From Clostridium facile (lineage in GTDB: Bacteria; Bacillota; Clostridia; Oscillospirales; Ruminococcaceae), in assembly GCF_014297275.1 (NCBI RefSeq), contig NZ_JACOQK010000001.1:1922001-1986000 (forward strand): a stretch of DNA of 64,000 nt, written 5' to 3'. The notes under the pieces are model-generated. The model saw nothing but the letters and a program-made list of their open reading frames with translations. It ran no database searches and was not told the DNA's origin. The position numbers were made by a program, and so were the translations under genes. Positions 9,465 to 19,170 of the stretch are shown in pieces; the stretch's first letter is position 1, and every line of letters starts with the position of its first letter.

Positions 9465-9494
9465 ATTCAACTCTTGTTCTTCATAATATATTTA

Positions 9495-12400
9495 TTATTT
9501 ATTTTTCTTACGGATTGTCATCAGCACTGCGCCTGCAACCATTGCAACAACTGCACCTGCTATTGGGGTAGTATCCCCTGTTTTCGCTGCGTTTGTTGTG
9601 CTTTCCTGTCCAATTTGAGTAGCACTATTATAAGATAGTGTTTCTGTTCCTTCTACTGCTACTAAACTATCCATTGCACTCTGTACATTGGCTACTGCTG
9701 TGTCTACTTCTTCCTGGGTTGCGTTTTCATTTTCCAGTACTGCTTTTGCGTCATTTATTGCTGCTTCCAGTACTGCGTAGCTTTCTGCCGTGTATGCGTT
9801 CGCATCCACTTTCTCTGCCTCTGCTACTACTTCTTCCAAAATAGATTTATCTGCTTTGTATCTCAGGTTCAACATTGCGTTTAACAGATTATCCGCTACT
9901 TCATTGATTTCCGCCTGCATAGCGTCTCCATTATTGTAAGTATTCTGCGCCGCTTCTAATGCTGCGGTAAATTCCGCTTTTCCCGCTTCTACATAACGGT
10001 CAAGTTCCGCATTGATTTCATTGGCTGCTTCAATCAAAGAAGCTAACGCTGTTTTATCTCCAGCTACAAACCCCAGTTTATGAATTTCGTTCAACAGTGT
10101 TTTCCATGCTGCATCTACTTCTTCCTGGGTTGCTGCTGCGTTATTTGCTACTGCCTTGGCATTTTCCAATGCTGCATCAAATGTTTTTTGTACACTTTCA
10201 ATAGCATTGTCATATTCCCCACTAGTTTTAGCTTCTTCGGCGTATTTAATAATAGCATTCAAAATCGATTTGTCTGTATCCACAACTTCCGATTTTTCAC
10301 GGATAATCGTAATCGATGTTGACTGAACTGCTTGGGATTCTTCTGTCACCACGTGAAGGATTAACTGGTTTTCCCCTTCTCTCAATAGGTATTTCCCTGT
10401 TGCCTCGTCTTTACCCAACATATCACTGTCATCAAATGTTACAGATCCACCTTGGGAGATAGATGGCGTCACTAAAATGGACTCCACATCATTGGCAACC
10501 TCTACACGGTATTCTCGAACAGATGGGTCAAACGTTGGTTCTAAGTTTCCGTCACTGAGGGTAATCCCTGTTAACTGTGCATCGGTTACTGGATGGTTAT
10601 AAACTTCCATTTCAACTAACTGCATTCTATATAGGTTATTATCGCTTGGTTTTGGACGTAAACTAGTTGCGTGAACTCGAACATATCTTGCGAAGTAAGA
10701 TTGATCTAGTACAAATTTTTGTGGATCACTGGTAGGTAATGGATAGTTCTGTTCTGTATGAACTGTTGTCCAATTGATACCATCGTCAGAAATGTCAATG
10801 GTGAAGTCAATTGGCATACCATAAGCATTGTTGTTGGCATCAATTCCAGATGGATACAATACAACTTCACTAATTCGATTGATTGTTCCTAAATCAACTG
10901 CCACCCATTCGGTATGGTTATTGTTGATATCATTATTTGAAGTCCAACCACAAATTTCATTGATAGAGCTTAAGTTTTTCAAATCTCCATCCGTTAAATT
11001 TCTAATATCCCAACCATTAGAACCATTCACAGAACTAGAAGCGGTAGGAGTACTATTTAACGCTATATTTCCAGTACGGTAATAGCGCAACAATTCATAA
11101 GCCTGATTTAACTCATCCGTCACTTTTTGCAACTGCTCTGTAGTTGCTTGGATATCTGTTGACAACGCAGAAGCTTTTTCGTATACAGCTTGAAAATCTT
11201 CCCAATGGTCAGTAAAGTCTGCTTCAGAAAGCGTAGACATGGATTGCAGTAGTTCTTTTAAATTTTTACGGACAGTGTCAACTTTGTTTGTTAACACTTC
11301 AATTGCCTGTTCCAAGCTATTGGTTGCCTGGTTAACCGCAATTTGATTGGTGTCCTGTTGTGATTCTACGGATTTGGCTTGTTCCAGAACCTGCTGGAAT
11401 TCAGTCCATGCTTCCTGCAAATAATCCTCCTGCTGTAAGCTATCTGCATAAGAAATCGCATCTCTCAGATCATCTTTATAAATAGATTGGTTTGTGTTAC
11501 AGAAAAATCGATAATTACCGGATTTTACTACTAATTTTGTGATTTCTCCTTGTTTTTCAATCGAAACAATACCTACATCCGATGTCGAAATTTCTTGATG
11601 GTCTTTATTATAAATTGTATCTGCTGTTGGTAGATAAATAGTCGCTGTTGTACTAACTGGAATTTGGTAACTAAATTCAGTATTCTGTTCTGTTATCTTC
11701 CAGGAAGAACGGATATTGCCATAGGCGGTATTCGTAACAGCGTCTACATACTCCAAGGAACCTGCCAGCTGTGGCTGAATTGTAAAGGTGTTGCCACCAT
11801 CCGCAAAATCACGGATACCTGCCAGCCCTTTATAAAGCCATTCTTCATAGTTTGCCAAGAAATAGTGGTTATGGGACCGGGTTGTATTTTCAAAACCTTC
11901 CCAAGCGGAAGTAGCTCCTTGTTCTAACCAATATCCCCAACTTGGATAGGTGGTTTGGGTCAGCACCTTATAAGCTACATCGTTATAACCATTATCGCTT
12001 AGCACTGGCAACAACAATTTATTTCCTACCATACCAACTTCAAAATGATATCCTTTTTCCACAATGTCATTTACCAGGTTTTTCACTACAGCATCTTTGT
12101 ATTCTTCCGGAACCAATCCAAAAGCCAATGCTACCAGCTGGGATGTTTGGCGGAATTTTGTACGTAACCCTGCGTTTTCAGGAATCCAATAATTTGTATC
12201 ATAAATCTGTTTTTCTTCATCAAAAAACTTTTGGTTAAACGCAGTATAAATCTGTTCCATAGCGGCACGATATTCTGCCGCATCCTCTTCTTTTCCTAAA
12301 ACCTCTGCCATATGGGTCATTGTTTTTAAAATTTGGTATACATATCCCGTTCCACAAATTGCAGAACCTTCTGGAGACATGGCAATACCTGGTGCGTTAG

Positions 12401-14789
12401 GATCAGTGCCTCCATAAGGACTAACCCAGTCACCCATTTGAGTATCAAACCAAACCCATCCGTTATTTTGGATTGTCTTAATATCTACCAACGCCATCTT
12501 TCTCATAGCATCGTATTGTTCTTCTACAAAGGATTTCATTCCAAACTGGTTATATAACTGTTCTGTACCTAGGAAATAAATTCCATTCCATACTGGGGTA
12601 TTTTCAATACTCCAGTCAGCGGAAGGCGCAATATTCCCAATTGCTGTTTCAGTTTGGGTATCCTCCATATCATTTAGGAATTTTGAGAGGAACAGACGCA
12701 TATCAAAATTATATGCCATGCTCTCGGTAGAAACATTTGCGTCCCCAGTCCAACCATTTTTCTCCCATACAGGGGTATCGGTTGGTTTTCCCTGGAAGTT
12801 ATTTAATAAAGTATTCACCATAACATCATGCATGGAGTTAATCATCTCATTTGAAGATTCAAAATAAGAAGGAATTCCCACATCGTTATGGATGGCATAC
12901 GCTTCAATTTGGTCGGAAGTCAATTCTCCTAAATATCCATCTACTTGAATATATTCATAACCTTTATAACTAAAACGTGGCTCAAAATTTTCTCCAGGTT
13001 CCCCTTTGGCTATGTACTTATCCTGTTGGATGGTGCGGATAAACCAGCTGTCATTTCCCTGGGCAGCCAATGTGCCATCCGCGTTTAATTTCTCGCCATA
13101 AGTAATGGTAACCTCAGTACCTTCTGGAAGATTTCCCATATTTAACTTAATCCACCCTGTTGTCATTTTTTCAGGATGAATAATATAGGAATCGCTATCT
13201 AATTTAGTCACGGTTGTATCCAGTGTTTCCGCCCGGCGCATTGGTTCCATCTGTTGAAAAATCAGTTTCCCGGTTGGAGCATCCACGTTTACTGCTGAAT
13301 GCCAAGAGTCATCCTCTTTATAACCAGGCTGATCAAATCCTGTTTTTTCTAAACGGGCATCATAAGTTTCTCCATAGTAGATGCTGTCAAATACAGTTGG
13401 GCCGTTGCTGGTCACCGACCAATCTGTGCCAGTATCTACAATTTGTTTGCTACCATCCTGATAGGTAATTTCCAACTGCATTAACAGTTTTGGATTATCC
13501 CGCCAAACAGCATTCTGCCAGTTCCAGGTAGTTACGGTTTCATTGTAGAAGCTTTTACCCAGCTCTACTCCAATGGCGTTGGAACCTTGTTGTAATTGGT
13601 TTGTAACATCAAACACTCGGTACATTACTGTTTTATTATATTGAGTATGGGCTGGATTTAATACGGTATCATCTGGATTCTCACCATTGATTTTTAAATC
13701 AAATAACCCTAATCCACAAATATAGGCCCTTGCAGATTCAATTTCTTGCTTTACCTCAAATTCTTTTCGGAAGATTGGGGCAGATACTGGTTCCGTATTA
13801 GTTACTTCCATCACAACTCGGGTTCCCCAAGGGTCACCACCATATAAAACATTTTGGTCAGGGGTAACCCAATTACTATCATCAAACCCTGGCTGTTCCC
13901 AACCAGAATCCCCTATACCATTTACTTTCCAGGTATTATCTGTAATCACAGTATCTGTCGTATCATCGGTATAAGCAATGGTCAATTTTCCAATAACACC
14001 GCCATAACCCTGGCTTGTATTATTGCCGTCCAAGGCAATTAAGTTTTCACCAGAGAGGATTTTATCGGTAATATCATATACTCCTCCGCTTTCCCAAGCC
14101 TGCGTTTGTCCAATTTTTTCTCCATTTAGGTAAAACACACCTTGGTCATCCGCTGTAAAACCAAAAATAACCTGTTTTACCGTTTTATTTGGATTTACTG
14201 AAAAAGTTTTACGGAAATAATGATGTCCTGCTGGAGCTTGGTCAAAAGGAGATCCATTTAGGCTCCAAATCCAGTAGCAGCCATCCACTGTAGTAGACAG
14301 AGTATTGCCAATGATATCGTCCCCTATCCACTCGGCTGTCCAATCCTCTGGATGAAGCATTCCTGTTTCAAATCTGGAAACCTCACTCCATCCAATCGAC
14401 TGGCCATTTTCGTCCCAACATTCTACTGCCCAATAATACTCTGTTTTAGATGCTAGGTCTGTCCCCTCATACGGAATATCAAAATTTTGGCTACTCTCTA
14501 TTTTGGTCGAATCCCAGATATCCCCCTCATGCGCTTCTGCTTTTTCCTGAGAAGAAGCTACAATAATACGGTAGGCAGTTTGTTCTTTTCCATTGATATT
14601 GGAGAAATATCCCCAACTGAATTTTGGCAATTGGTCAATTCCAAGCGGTTCGCTTAAGGAATTTACCTTCATTTCCTGAACGGATAGTGTGGCCTCAGCA
14701 GCAAAGCTAGTTGGTGCAAATACAACAACTGTGGATAACATTGCCGCTGTCAATAACCCGCTTAAAAAACGAGTCCATCTTTTCTTCAT
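9495..14789 (-). CDS. Giant wall-anchored GH78 alpha-L-rhamnosidase
   Basis: This 1764-aa secreted multidomain enzyme should cleave terminal alpha-L-rhamnose. Order: signal peptide (1-31); Ig-like rhamnosidase N-domain (about 36-150, KFSWGYFSN, EYYWAVECWD); two beta domains (about 155-560); GH78 six-hairpin catalytic domain (about 650-1010) with EKNGWTGDAN near 676 (general acid) and SAWEGFENTT near 963 (second glutamate); FIVAR-like helices (1105-1235); an F5/8-type C sugar-binding domain (about 1240-1400); a cadherin-like beta-sandwich (1400-1505); FIVAR repeats (1510-1720); and the tail AAKTGD, a hydrophobic helix, then RKKNK. The segment before GWTGD lacks the usual CPQR residues, but both acids are present. 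AAGGAGGAAC precedes the ATG. Confidence 0.9.
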   Translation of the reverse strand: MKKRWTRFLSGLLTAAMLSTVVVFAPTSFAAEATLSVQEMKVNSLSEPLGIDQLPKFSWGYFSNINGKEQTAYRIIVASSQEKAEAHEGDIWDSTKIESSQNFDIPYEGTDLASKTEYYWAVECWDENGQSIGWSEVSRFETGMLHPEDWTAEWIGDDIIGNTLSTTVDGCYWIWSLNGSPFDQAPAGHHYFRKTFSVNPNKTVKQVIFGFTADDQGVFYLNGEKIGQTQAWESGGVYDITDKILSGENLIALDGNNTSQGYGGVIGKLTIAYTDDTTDTVITDNTWKVNGIGDSGWEQPGFDDSNWVTPDQNVLYGGDPWGTRVVMEVTNTEPVSAPIFRKEFEVKQEIESARAYICGLGLFDLKINGENPDDTVLNPAHTQYNKTVMYRVFDVTNQLQQGSNAIGVELGKSFYNETVTTWNWQNAVWRDNPKLLMQLEITYQDGSKQIVDTGTDWSVTSNGPTVFDSIYYGETYDARLEKTGFDQPGYKEDDSWHSAVNVDAPTGKLIFQQMEPMRRAETLDTTVTKLDSDSYIIHPEKMTTGWIKLNMGNLPEGTEVTITYGEKLNADGTLAAQGNDSWFIRTIQQDKYIAKGEPGENFEPRFSYKGYEYIQVDGYLGELTSDQIEAYAIHNDVGIPSYFESSNEMINSMHDVMVNTLLNNFQGKPTDTPVWEKNGWTGDANVSTESMAYNFDMRLFLSKFLNDMEDTQTETAIGNIAPSADWSIENTPVWNGIYFLGTEQLYNQFGMKSFVEEQYDAMRKMALVDIKTIQNNGWVWFDTQMGDWVSPYGGTDPNAPGIAMSPEGSAICGTGYVYQILKTMTHMAEVLGKEEDAAEYRAAMEQIYTAFNQKFFDEEKQIYDTNYWIPENAGLRTKFRQTSQLVALAFGLVPEEYKDAVVKNLVNDIVEKGYHFEVGMVGNKLLLPVLSDNGYNDVAYKVLTQTTYPSWGYWLEQGATSAWEGFENTTRSHNHYFLANYEEWLYKGLAGIRDFADGGNTFTIQPQLAGSLEYVDAVTNTAYGNIRSSWKITEQNTEFSYQIPVSTTATIYLPTADTIYNKDHQEISTSDVGIVSIEKQGEITKLVVKSGNYRFFCNTNQSIYKDDLRDAISYADSLQQEDYLQEAWTEFQQVLEQAKSVESQQDTNQIAVNQATNSLEQAIEVLTNKVDTVRKNLKELLQSMSTLSEADFTDHWEDFQAVYEKASALSTDIQATTEQLQKVTDELNQAYELLRYYRTGNIALNSTPTASSSVNGSNGWDIRNLTDGDLKNLSSINEICGWTSNNDINNNHTEWVAVDLGTINRISEVVLYPSGIDANNNAYGMPIDFTIDISDDGINWTTVHTEQNYPLPTSDPQKFVLDQSYFARYVRVHATSLRPKPSDNNLYRMQLVEMEVYNHPVTDAQLTGITLSDGNLEPTFDPSVREYRVEVANDVESILVTPSISQGGSVTFDDSDMLGKDEATGKYLLREGENQLILHVVTEESQAVQSTSITIIREKSEVVDTDKSILNAIIKYAEEAKTSGEYDNAIESVQKTFDAALENAKAVANNAAATQEEVDAAWKTLLNEIHKLGFVAGDKTALASLIEAANEINAELDRYVEAGKAEFTAALEAAQNTYNNGDAMQAEINEVADNLLNAMLNLRYKADKSILEEVVAEAEKVDANAYTAESYAVLEAAINDAKAVLENENATQEEVDTAVANVQSAMDSLVAVEGTETLSYNSATQIGQESTTNAAKTGDTTPIAGAVVAMVAGAVLMTIRKKNK
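9500..10265 (-). repeat. FIVAR/anchor coding block, copy B
   Basis: This is the counterpart of 2775-3530. It encodes the last FIVAR repeats and the sorting tail of the GH78 enzyme. Large tracts match copy A almost base for base, with a more diverged patch at about 9925-10070. Confidence 0.8.
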
Positions 14790-14892
14790 ACTCTTGTTCC
14801 TCCTTATTATTTATGGTTAAAACGATTTAAAATTGTTCACCTCCTTTTTCTAATTTTCATAATATTTTTCCATAATATTCTTATATTTATAT

Positions 14893-14921
14893 ATTATAAA
14901 GATAAAAACTATGAAAATCAA
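14893..14921 (-). promoter_or_regulatory. Likely promoter of the GH78 gene
   Basis: On the minus strand TTGATT (14916-14921), a 17-nt spacer and TATAAT (14893-14898) lie about 100 nt upstream of the ATG. Confidence 0.5.
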
Positions 14922-15310
14922 CATAAATTATCAACATAAAAATAATATAATTTTTAATAACTATAGCAATTATAACCAACATTAATCCTAATTTTATGAT
15001 TACAATTATAAAAGCTGATATTGCCAACTAATCCTCTAAAATGCACCTTAAATTAACACAATACTACAAAAATCCTATATAAATGAAAATTTAGCTATCA
15101 CAATAGCCATTGTTATTGTTTCTCTTTTTCTCTTTAGGAATCTGTATAAGATTAATCTCATCTTAAATACTAGATGGATTCATAATATTAAATGTAAGTG
15201 AATGATATTATAGGTTGTTTTACTGCATCTTTGAAGGGTACTATTTCAAAGTTTTTTCTCCTAGTTTTGGAGCGAAATAAAGATGATACCATATCAATTC
15301 CATATCAGAA
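14922..15310. other. Very AT-rich intergenic stretch
   Basis: This region lies upstream of the GH78 gene and beyond the sugar kinase terminator. Regulatory sites for the rhamnosidase are likely here, but I see no gene or clear operator repeat. The small open frame at 15198-15392 runs through the terminator and is not credible. Confidence 0.5.
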
Positions 15311-15348
15311 AAACCCCAATGGTTCCAAATTAGAACCGTTGGGGTTTC
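15311..15348 (-). terminator. Terminator of the carboxypeptidase-sugar kinase operon
   Basis: AAACCCCAA pairs with TTGGGGTTT, with an inner GGTTC/GAACC stem, 12 nt beyond the kinase stop on the minus strand. Confidence 0.85.
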
Positions 15349-15359
15349 CTCTATCCATA

Positions 15360-16316
15360 CTATTCATTCATCAATTTTTTTACTTCTTGTAAATCAGGCA
15401 ACGCATAAATGGAACCCTTTTTCGTCGTTGTCAAGGAGCCAGTTGCGTTTCCAAAGGAAAGGCAGGAAATCAAATCTTCTTCCTGTAACGCATCCAAAGG
15501 CTTTCCCAATTCTAATAATTGATATAAAAATCCTCCAAAAAAGGAATCTCCCGCAGCTGTCGTATCCACTGCCTTTACCGGATATGCTGTTAAAGAAACA
15601 CAGTTATGCCGGTTTAACGCAAGGGAACCATTTGCCCCTAGGGTCACTAAAATGATCCGTAAATTATGGTAACGCTCCATCAATGTCTGAGCAGCTTTCA
15701 TATAATCCTGGCAATTTGTTAAAAACATGGCTTCTTCTTCCGATAATTTTAAAATATTGGCGTAGTCCAGCCCTTTTTGTATCATTTCTTTTGCCAATTG
15801 TTTGTTATCCCATAAACTAAGGCGCAAATTAGGGTCATAAGAAATGATTTTCCCTGCTTTTTTGGCGTATTCTAGGGCGGATAATGTAGCCTTTCTAGCA
15901 GGATTGCAGGTCAATGTTAACGAGCCAAAATGAAAAATTTTTGTCCGGTCAATCAGTTCATAACAAACTTCTTTTGGCTCCAACATCGTATCCGCACCTT
16001 GATTCCGATAAAAACGAAAGGAACGGTCCCCATGTTCGTTTAAGTGTACAAAAGTCAGGGTAGTTTGGTATTGCTTTGACATTACCATTCCTTCTGTGCT
16101 TACATGGTTGTCTTCCAGTGTCTTTCTCAATAAATGTCCAAACTGGTCATCCCCTACTTTTCCAAGAAAAGCAGCTCTTTTCCCGAATTTCGCCAAAGAA
16201 CACAATAAATTTGCGGGAGCCCCTCCAGGATTTGGCGAGAACAGGTAATTATCCCCTTGCGATTTTACCGGAGTAAAATCAATCAACATCTCACCCAAAG
16301 CCACTACATCAAACAT
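15360..16316 (-). CDS. PfkB-family carbohydrate kinase, fructokinase-like
   Basis: This 318-aa cytoplasmic sugar kinase phosphorylates a free hexose with ATP. The N-terminal PfkB start ALGEMLIDFTP, the GGAPANLLCSLAKFG motif (about residues 31-45) and the C-terminal signature DTTAAGDSFFGGFLY (about 247-261, holding the catalytic aspartate) identify the family. The usual DTTGAGD reads DTTAAGD here, a mild change also seen in active relatives. Length matches bacterial fructokinases. It lies 23 nt behind a penicillin-binding carboxypeptidase, so the two probably share a transcript without a shared function. Substrate (fructose versus another sugar) cannot be settled from sequence. Confidence 0.85.
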   Translation of the reverse strand: MFDVVALGEMLIDFTPVKSQGDNYLFSPNPGGAPANLLCSLAKFGKRAAFLGKVGDDQFGHLLRKTLEDNHVSTEGMVMSKQYQTTLTFVHLNEHGDRSFRFYRNQGADTMLEPKEVCYELIDRTKIFHFGSLTLTCNPARKATLSALEYAKKAGKIISYDPNLRLSLWDNKQLAKEMIQKGLDYANILKLSEEEAMFLTNCQDYMKAAQTLMERYHNLRIILVTLGANGSLALNRHNCVSLTAYPVKAVDTTAAGDSFFGGFLYQLLELGKPLDALQEEDLISCLSFGNATGSLTTTKKGSIYALPDLQEVKKLMNE

Positions 16317-16339
16317 AAAATTACGTCCTTTCTACAAAA

Positions 16340-17719
16340 CTACCTTCTCCTTCTTTTTACCGTCTGTCCTTTTTTCCTACGCACAGGTATTTTTCCTTTT
16401 CTACGGCGCTTGTTATATACAACTACCATTACAAAATAAAGAATGAGCAATACCACAATGATAACTACTAATAAGATAAACCACCAAGAGGTCAAAATCT
16501 TTTTTAAAATATTTCCTATATAAAGCCACATACTTCGGTCAATATCATTGGCAGCTACCACTGTTACCGTCTGTATAACTTCATTTTGTAATTTTAAATC
16601 TATTGTGCCAATTTCTTGCCCTTGTTTGATGGGAGCTTGTATTGTTTTTGGCAAATTGGAAGTATCCCACATAATAGAGGAAACATCAATATCATTTGGC
16701 AATAACTCAGTAATGGTTTCCTTTGTCGTTAATTGGATGGTATCCGTATCTTTCGCAAGCTCCACCTTGATTTGATTTGGGATTGTTTTGGAATTTGGTT
16801 CCGCCACTGTTTTCAAGCTGAAATTATTAAACGCCCATTTATAGAGATTTTTACTATCCAAGCAGGTATATTGTGGCAATTCATTTCCATAGCCATCACG
16901 GATTGGTGCGCCCATCACAACACAAATATAATTATATCCATCGTGGGAAGCCGCTGTTACTAGGTTTTTATAATCATCTCCTGTACCAGTTTTAATCCCT
17001 TTTACATACTCATAAAAATACTTATCTCCACCTAAAGATTTTACCAACATTCGATAATTGGAGTGGGTAATAGTACGTTCTCCTTGTTTATTTGTTGCTT
17101 TCATGGTATGACGGACAGTAGTAGAAATCGTGGCAAACCGACCATCTTCCATATTCATCCCATAGTTGGCAATCAAGTACATATCATAAGCTGTAGAAAG
17201 ATTCCTATTATCCAGGCCACTGGCGTCATAAAACACTGTGTTGGTACATCCAATTTCTTTTGCCTTATCATTCATCATTTGGATGAATTCTTCTGGTTTT
17301 CCACCACTAATATAATCCGCAATAATGTCTGCTGCTTCACAGCCAGATGGCAACATTAATCCATAGAGGAGATCTTCCATACTCAATGTTTCCCCTGCCA
17401 TAATTCCAGCATCAGAAGCACCTTTTCCATATAAATTATCAAATACATAGTTTGGTGCCGTTACCATAGTATTCGCGATATCTTCACAGTGTTCTAATGC
17501 CACAATACAGGTAATCATTTTGGTTAAAGAAGCTGGTATCAGCTGTTTTTGCGCTTCTTTTTCATATAAAACTTTTCCTGTGTCTGTATTTACCAAATAA
17601 GCTGACTGGCTAACCACTTCAAAATCCGGGGTATAAGTAAGCGCTTCTGCTGTAAGAGGGGCGCAGAAAACACTAATTGTAATGACACAAGTCAGTATCA
17701 GAGAAATTACTTTTCTCAT
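16340..17719 (-). CDS. D-alanyl-D-alanine carboxypeptidase, peptidase S11
   Basis: This low-molecular-mass penicillin-binding protein trims the terminal D-Ala from peptidoglycan stem peptides outside the membrane. The signal peptide is residues 1-27. The active-site tetrad ASLTKMI (serine in SxxK), the second motif SGCEAADI (SGC where many members have SGN) and the third KTGTGDD follow in order. A C-terminal beta domain and one membrane helix (about 410-432), then a basic RRRKGK tail, anchor it. I choose the ATG at 17719: GGAGGAG sits 9 nt before it, and the longer TTG frame would include the ribosome site. The product is 459 aa. Confidence 0.88.
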   Translation of the reverse strand: MRKVISLILTCVITISVFCAPLTAEALTYTPDFEVVSQSAYLVNTDTGKVLYEKEAQKQLIPASLTKMITCIVALEHCEDIANTMVTAPNYVFDNLYGKGASDAGIMAGETLSMEDLLYGLMLPSGCEAADIIADYISGGKPEEFIQMMNDKAKEIGCTNTVFYDASGLDNRNLSTAYDMYLIANYGMNMEDGRFATISTTVRHTMKATNKQGERTITHSNYRMLVKSLGGDKYFYEYVKGIKTGTGDDYKNLVTAASHDGYNYICVVMGAPIRDGYGNELPQYTCLDSKNLYKWAFNNFSLKTVAEPNSKTIPNQIKVELAKDTDTIQLTTKETITELLPNDIDVSSIMWDTSNLPKTIQAPIKQGQEIGTIDLKLQNEVIQTVTVVAANDIDRSMWLYIGNILKKILTSWWFILLVVIIVVLLILYFVMVVVYNKRRRKGKIPVRRKKGQTVKRRRR

Positions 17720-17864
17720 ATGGACAATCTCCTCCAAATAGTGTATTATTATTTAATATAAGTATATCAAATATAAGGATGGAATTCAAATAGAAACCAT
17801 CATTATTTTATGAATTTTATCAGATAAAATCATGAAAAATTATCCTACAAGGAGGCTATCTATC

Positions 17865-19151
17865 ATGGAGCCACAAAAATACCAATTGGATACCATAGCA
17901 TTACATAGTGGATATGAAATTGAGCCCACCACAAAATCAGTAGAAGTGCCATTGTATCTTACCAACGCATATGCTTTTGAAAACACACAAGATGCCTGCG
18001 ATCAATTTGCTTTAAAAAAGCCTGGTTCCATCTACACTCGTTTGGCTAATCCAACTGTAGACGTTCTAGAACAGCGTATTGCCGCTTTAGATGGTGGTAT
18101 TGGGGCGTTAGCGTTTGCTTCCGGTCATGCTGCTATTTTTAATACAGTTGTCAATCTGGCAAGCCAGGGAGATGAAATTGTGGCTTCGATCCAGATTTAT
18201 GGTGGGGCTATTAATATGTTGGGTGTAACCTTAAAACGGTTAGGGATTCATGTTACCTTTGTAAATCCAGATGATTTAGAAGCATGGGAAAATGCTGTTA
18301 CCGATAAGACTAGAATGTTTTTTGTTGAAACAGTGGGAAACCCCAATGCAAATGTAGCAAATTTAGAACAAATCGGAAAAATCGCCCATAAACATGGTAT
18401 CCCTTATGTAGTGGATTCTACTTTTACCACACCAGCCCTTTGCCGACCAATTGAGTTTGGCGCTGATATTGTCATCCACTCCGCAACAAAATTCCTGGGT
18501 GGCCACAGTAATGTCATGGGCGGTCTAGTTGTGGATTCGGGCAAATTCCAATACAAAGATAACCCAAGATTCCCACTATATAATCAGCCCGATGAAAGCT
18601 ATCACGGTTTGGTATACGCAGATTTGGGAGAATCCGCTTTTATTGCCCGCTTACGCAGCTTAATTACTAGAGATTTAGGTGCATGTATCTCTCCATTTAA
18701 TGCGTTTATGCTTCTTCAAGGAATTGAAACACTCTCTTTACGGATGGAACGCCATTGCGAAAACGCTTTAAAAGTGGCCGAATACTTAGAACAACATCCA
18801 CAAGTAGAGTTCGTAAACTGCCCTATGTTAAAAAGCAGCAAATATTATGAATTAGGTCAAAAATACATGCCAAAAGGCACTGGTTCTGTTTTTACTTTTG
18901 GCTTAAAAGGTACCCGTGAAACAGGCGCTAAATTTATTGATAGCTTAAAACTTTTGATTAACTGTGCAAACGTGGGTGACTCTAAAAGTCTGGTAATCCA
19001 TCCAGCTACCACTACTCATTCCCAGTTATCTGCGGAACAATTGGTTGCTGCTGGTATTACAGAGGGTACCATCCGCCTCTCCATTGGTTTAGAGGATATT
19101 CAGGATATTATCGCTGATTTGGATCAAGCAATTTCAAACGCTACAAAATAA
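17865..19151 (+). CDS. metY: O-acetylhomoserine sulfhydrylase (homocysteine synthase)
   Basis: This PLP enzyme makes homocysteine from O-acetylhomoserine and sulfide for methionine synthesis. It belongs to the Cys/Met-metabolism family: IYTRLANPTVDVLEQRIAALDGG near the N-terminus, DSTFTTPALCRP, and the PLP lysine in HSATKFLGGHSNVMGG. At 428 aa it is full length. The ATG at 17865 has AAGGAGG 9 nt upstream; the ATG at 17832 would place this site inside the gene, so it is rejected. I see no SAM riboswitch or T-box in the short 5' gap. A metallophosphoesterase follows 19 nt after the stop. Confidence 0.93.
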   Translation: MEPQKYQLDTIALHSGYEIEPTTKSVEVPLYLTNAYAFENTQDACDQFALKKPGSIYTRLANPTVDVLEQRIAALDGGIGALAFASGHAAIFNTVVNLASQGDEIVASIQIYGGAINMLGVTLKRLGIHVTFVNPDDLEAWENAVTDKTRMFFVETVGNPNANVANLEQIGKIAHKHGIPYVVDSTFTTPALCRPIEFGADIVIHSATKFLGGHSNVMGGLVVDSGKFQYKDNPRFPLYNQPDESYHGLVYADLGESAFIARLRSLITRDLGACISPFNAFMLLQGIETLSLRMERHCENALKVAEYLEQHPQVEFVNCPMLKSSKYYELGQKYMPKGTGSVFTFGLKGTRETGAKFIDSLKLLINCANVGDSKSLVIHPATTTHSQLSAEQLVAAGITEGTIRLSIGLEDIQDIIADLDQAISNATK

Positions 19152-19170
19152 AAATACCAGGAGGTCTAGC

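Noticed and set aside
17738..17864. SAM riboswitch or T-box before metY
   Set aside because: The gap is only about 130 nt and shows no S-box core or terminator hairpin.
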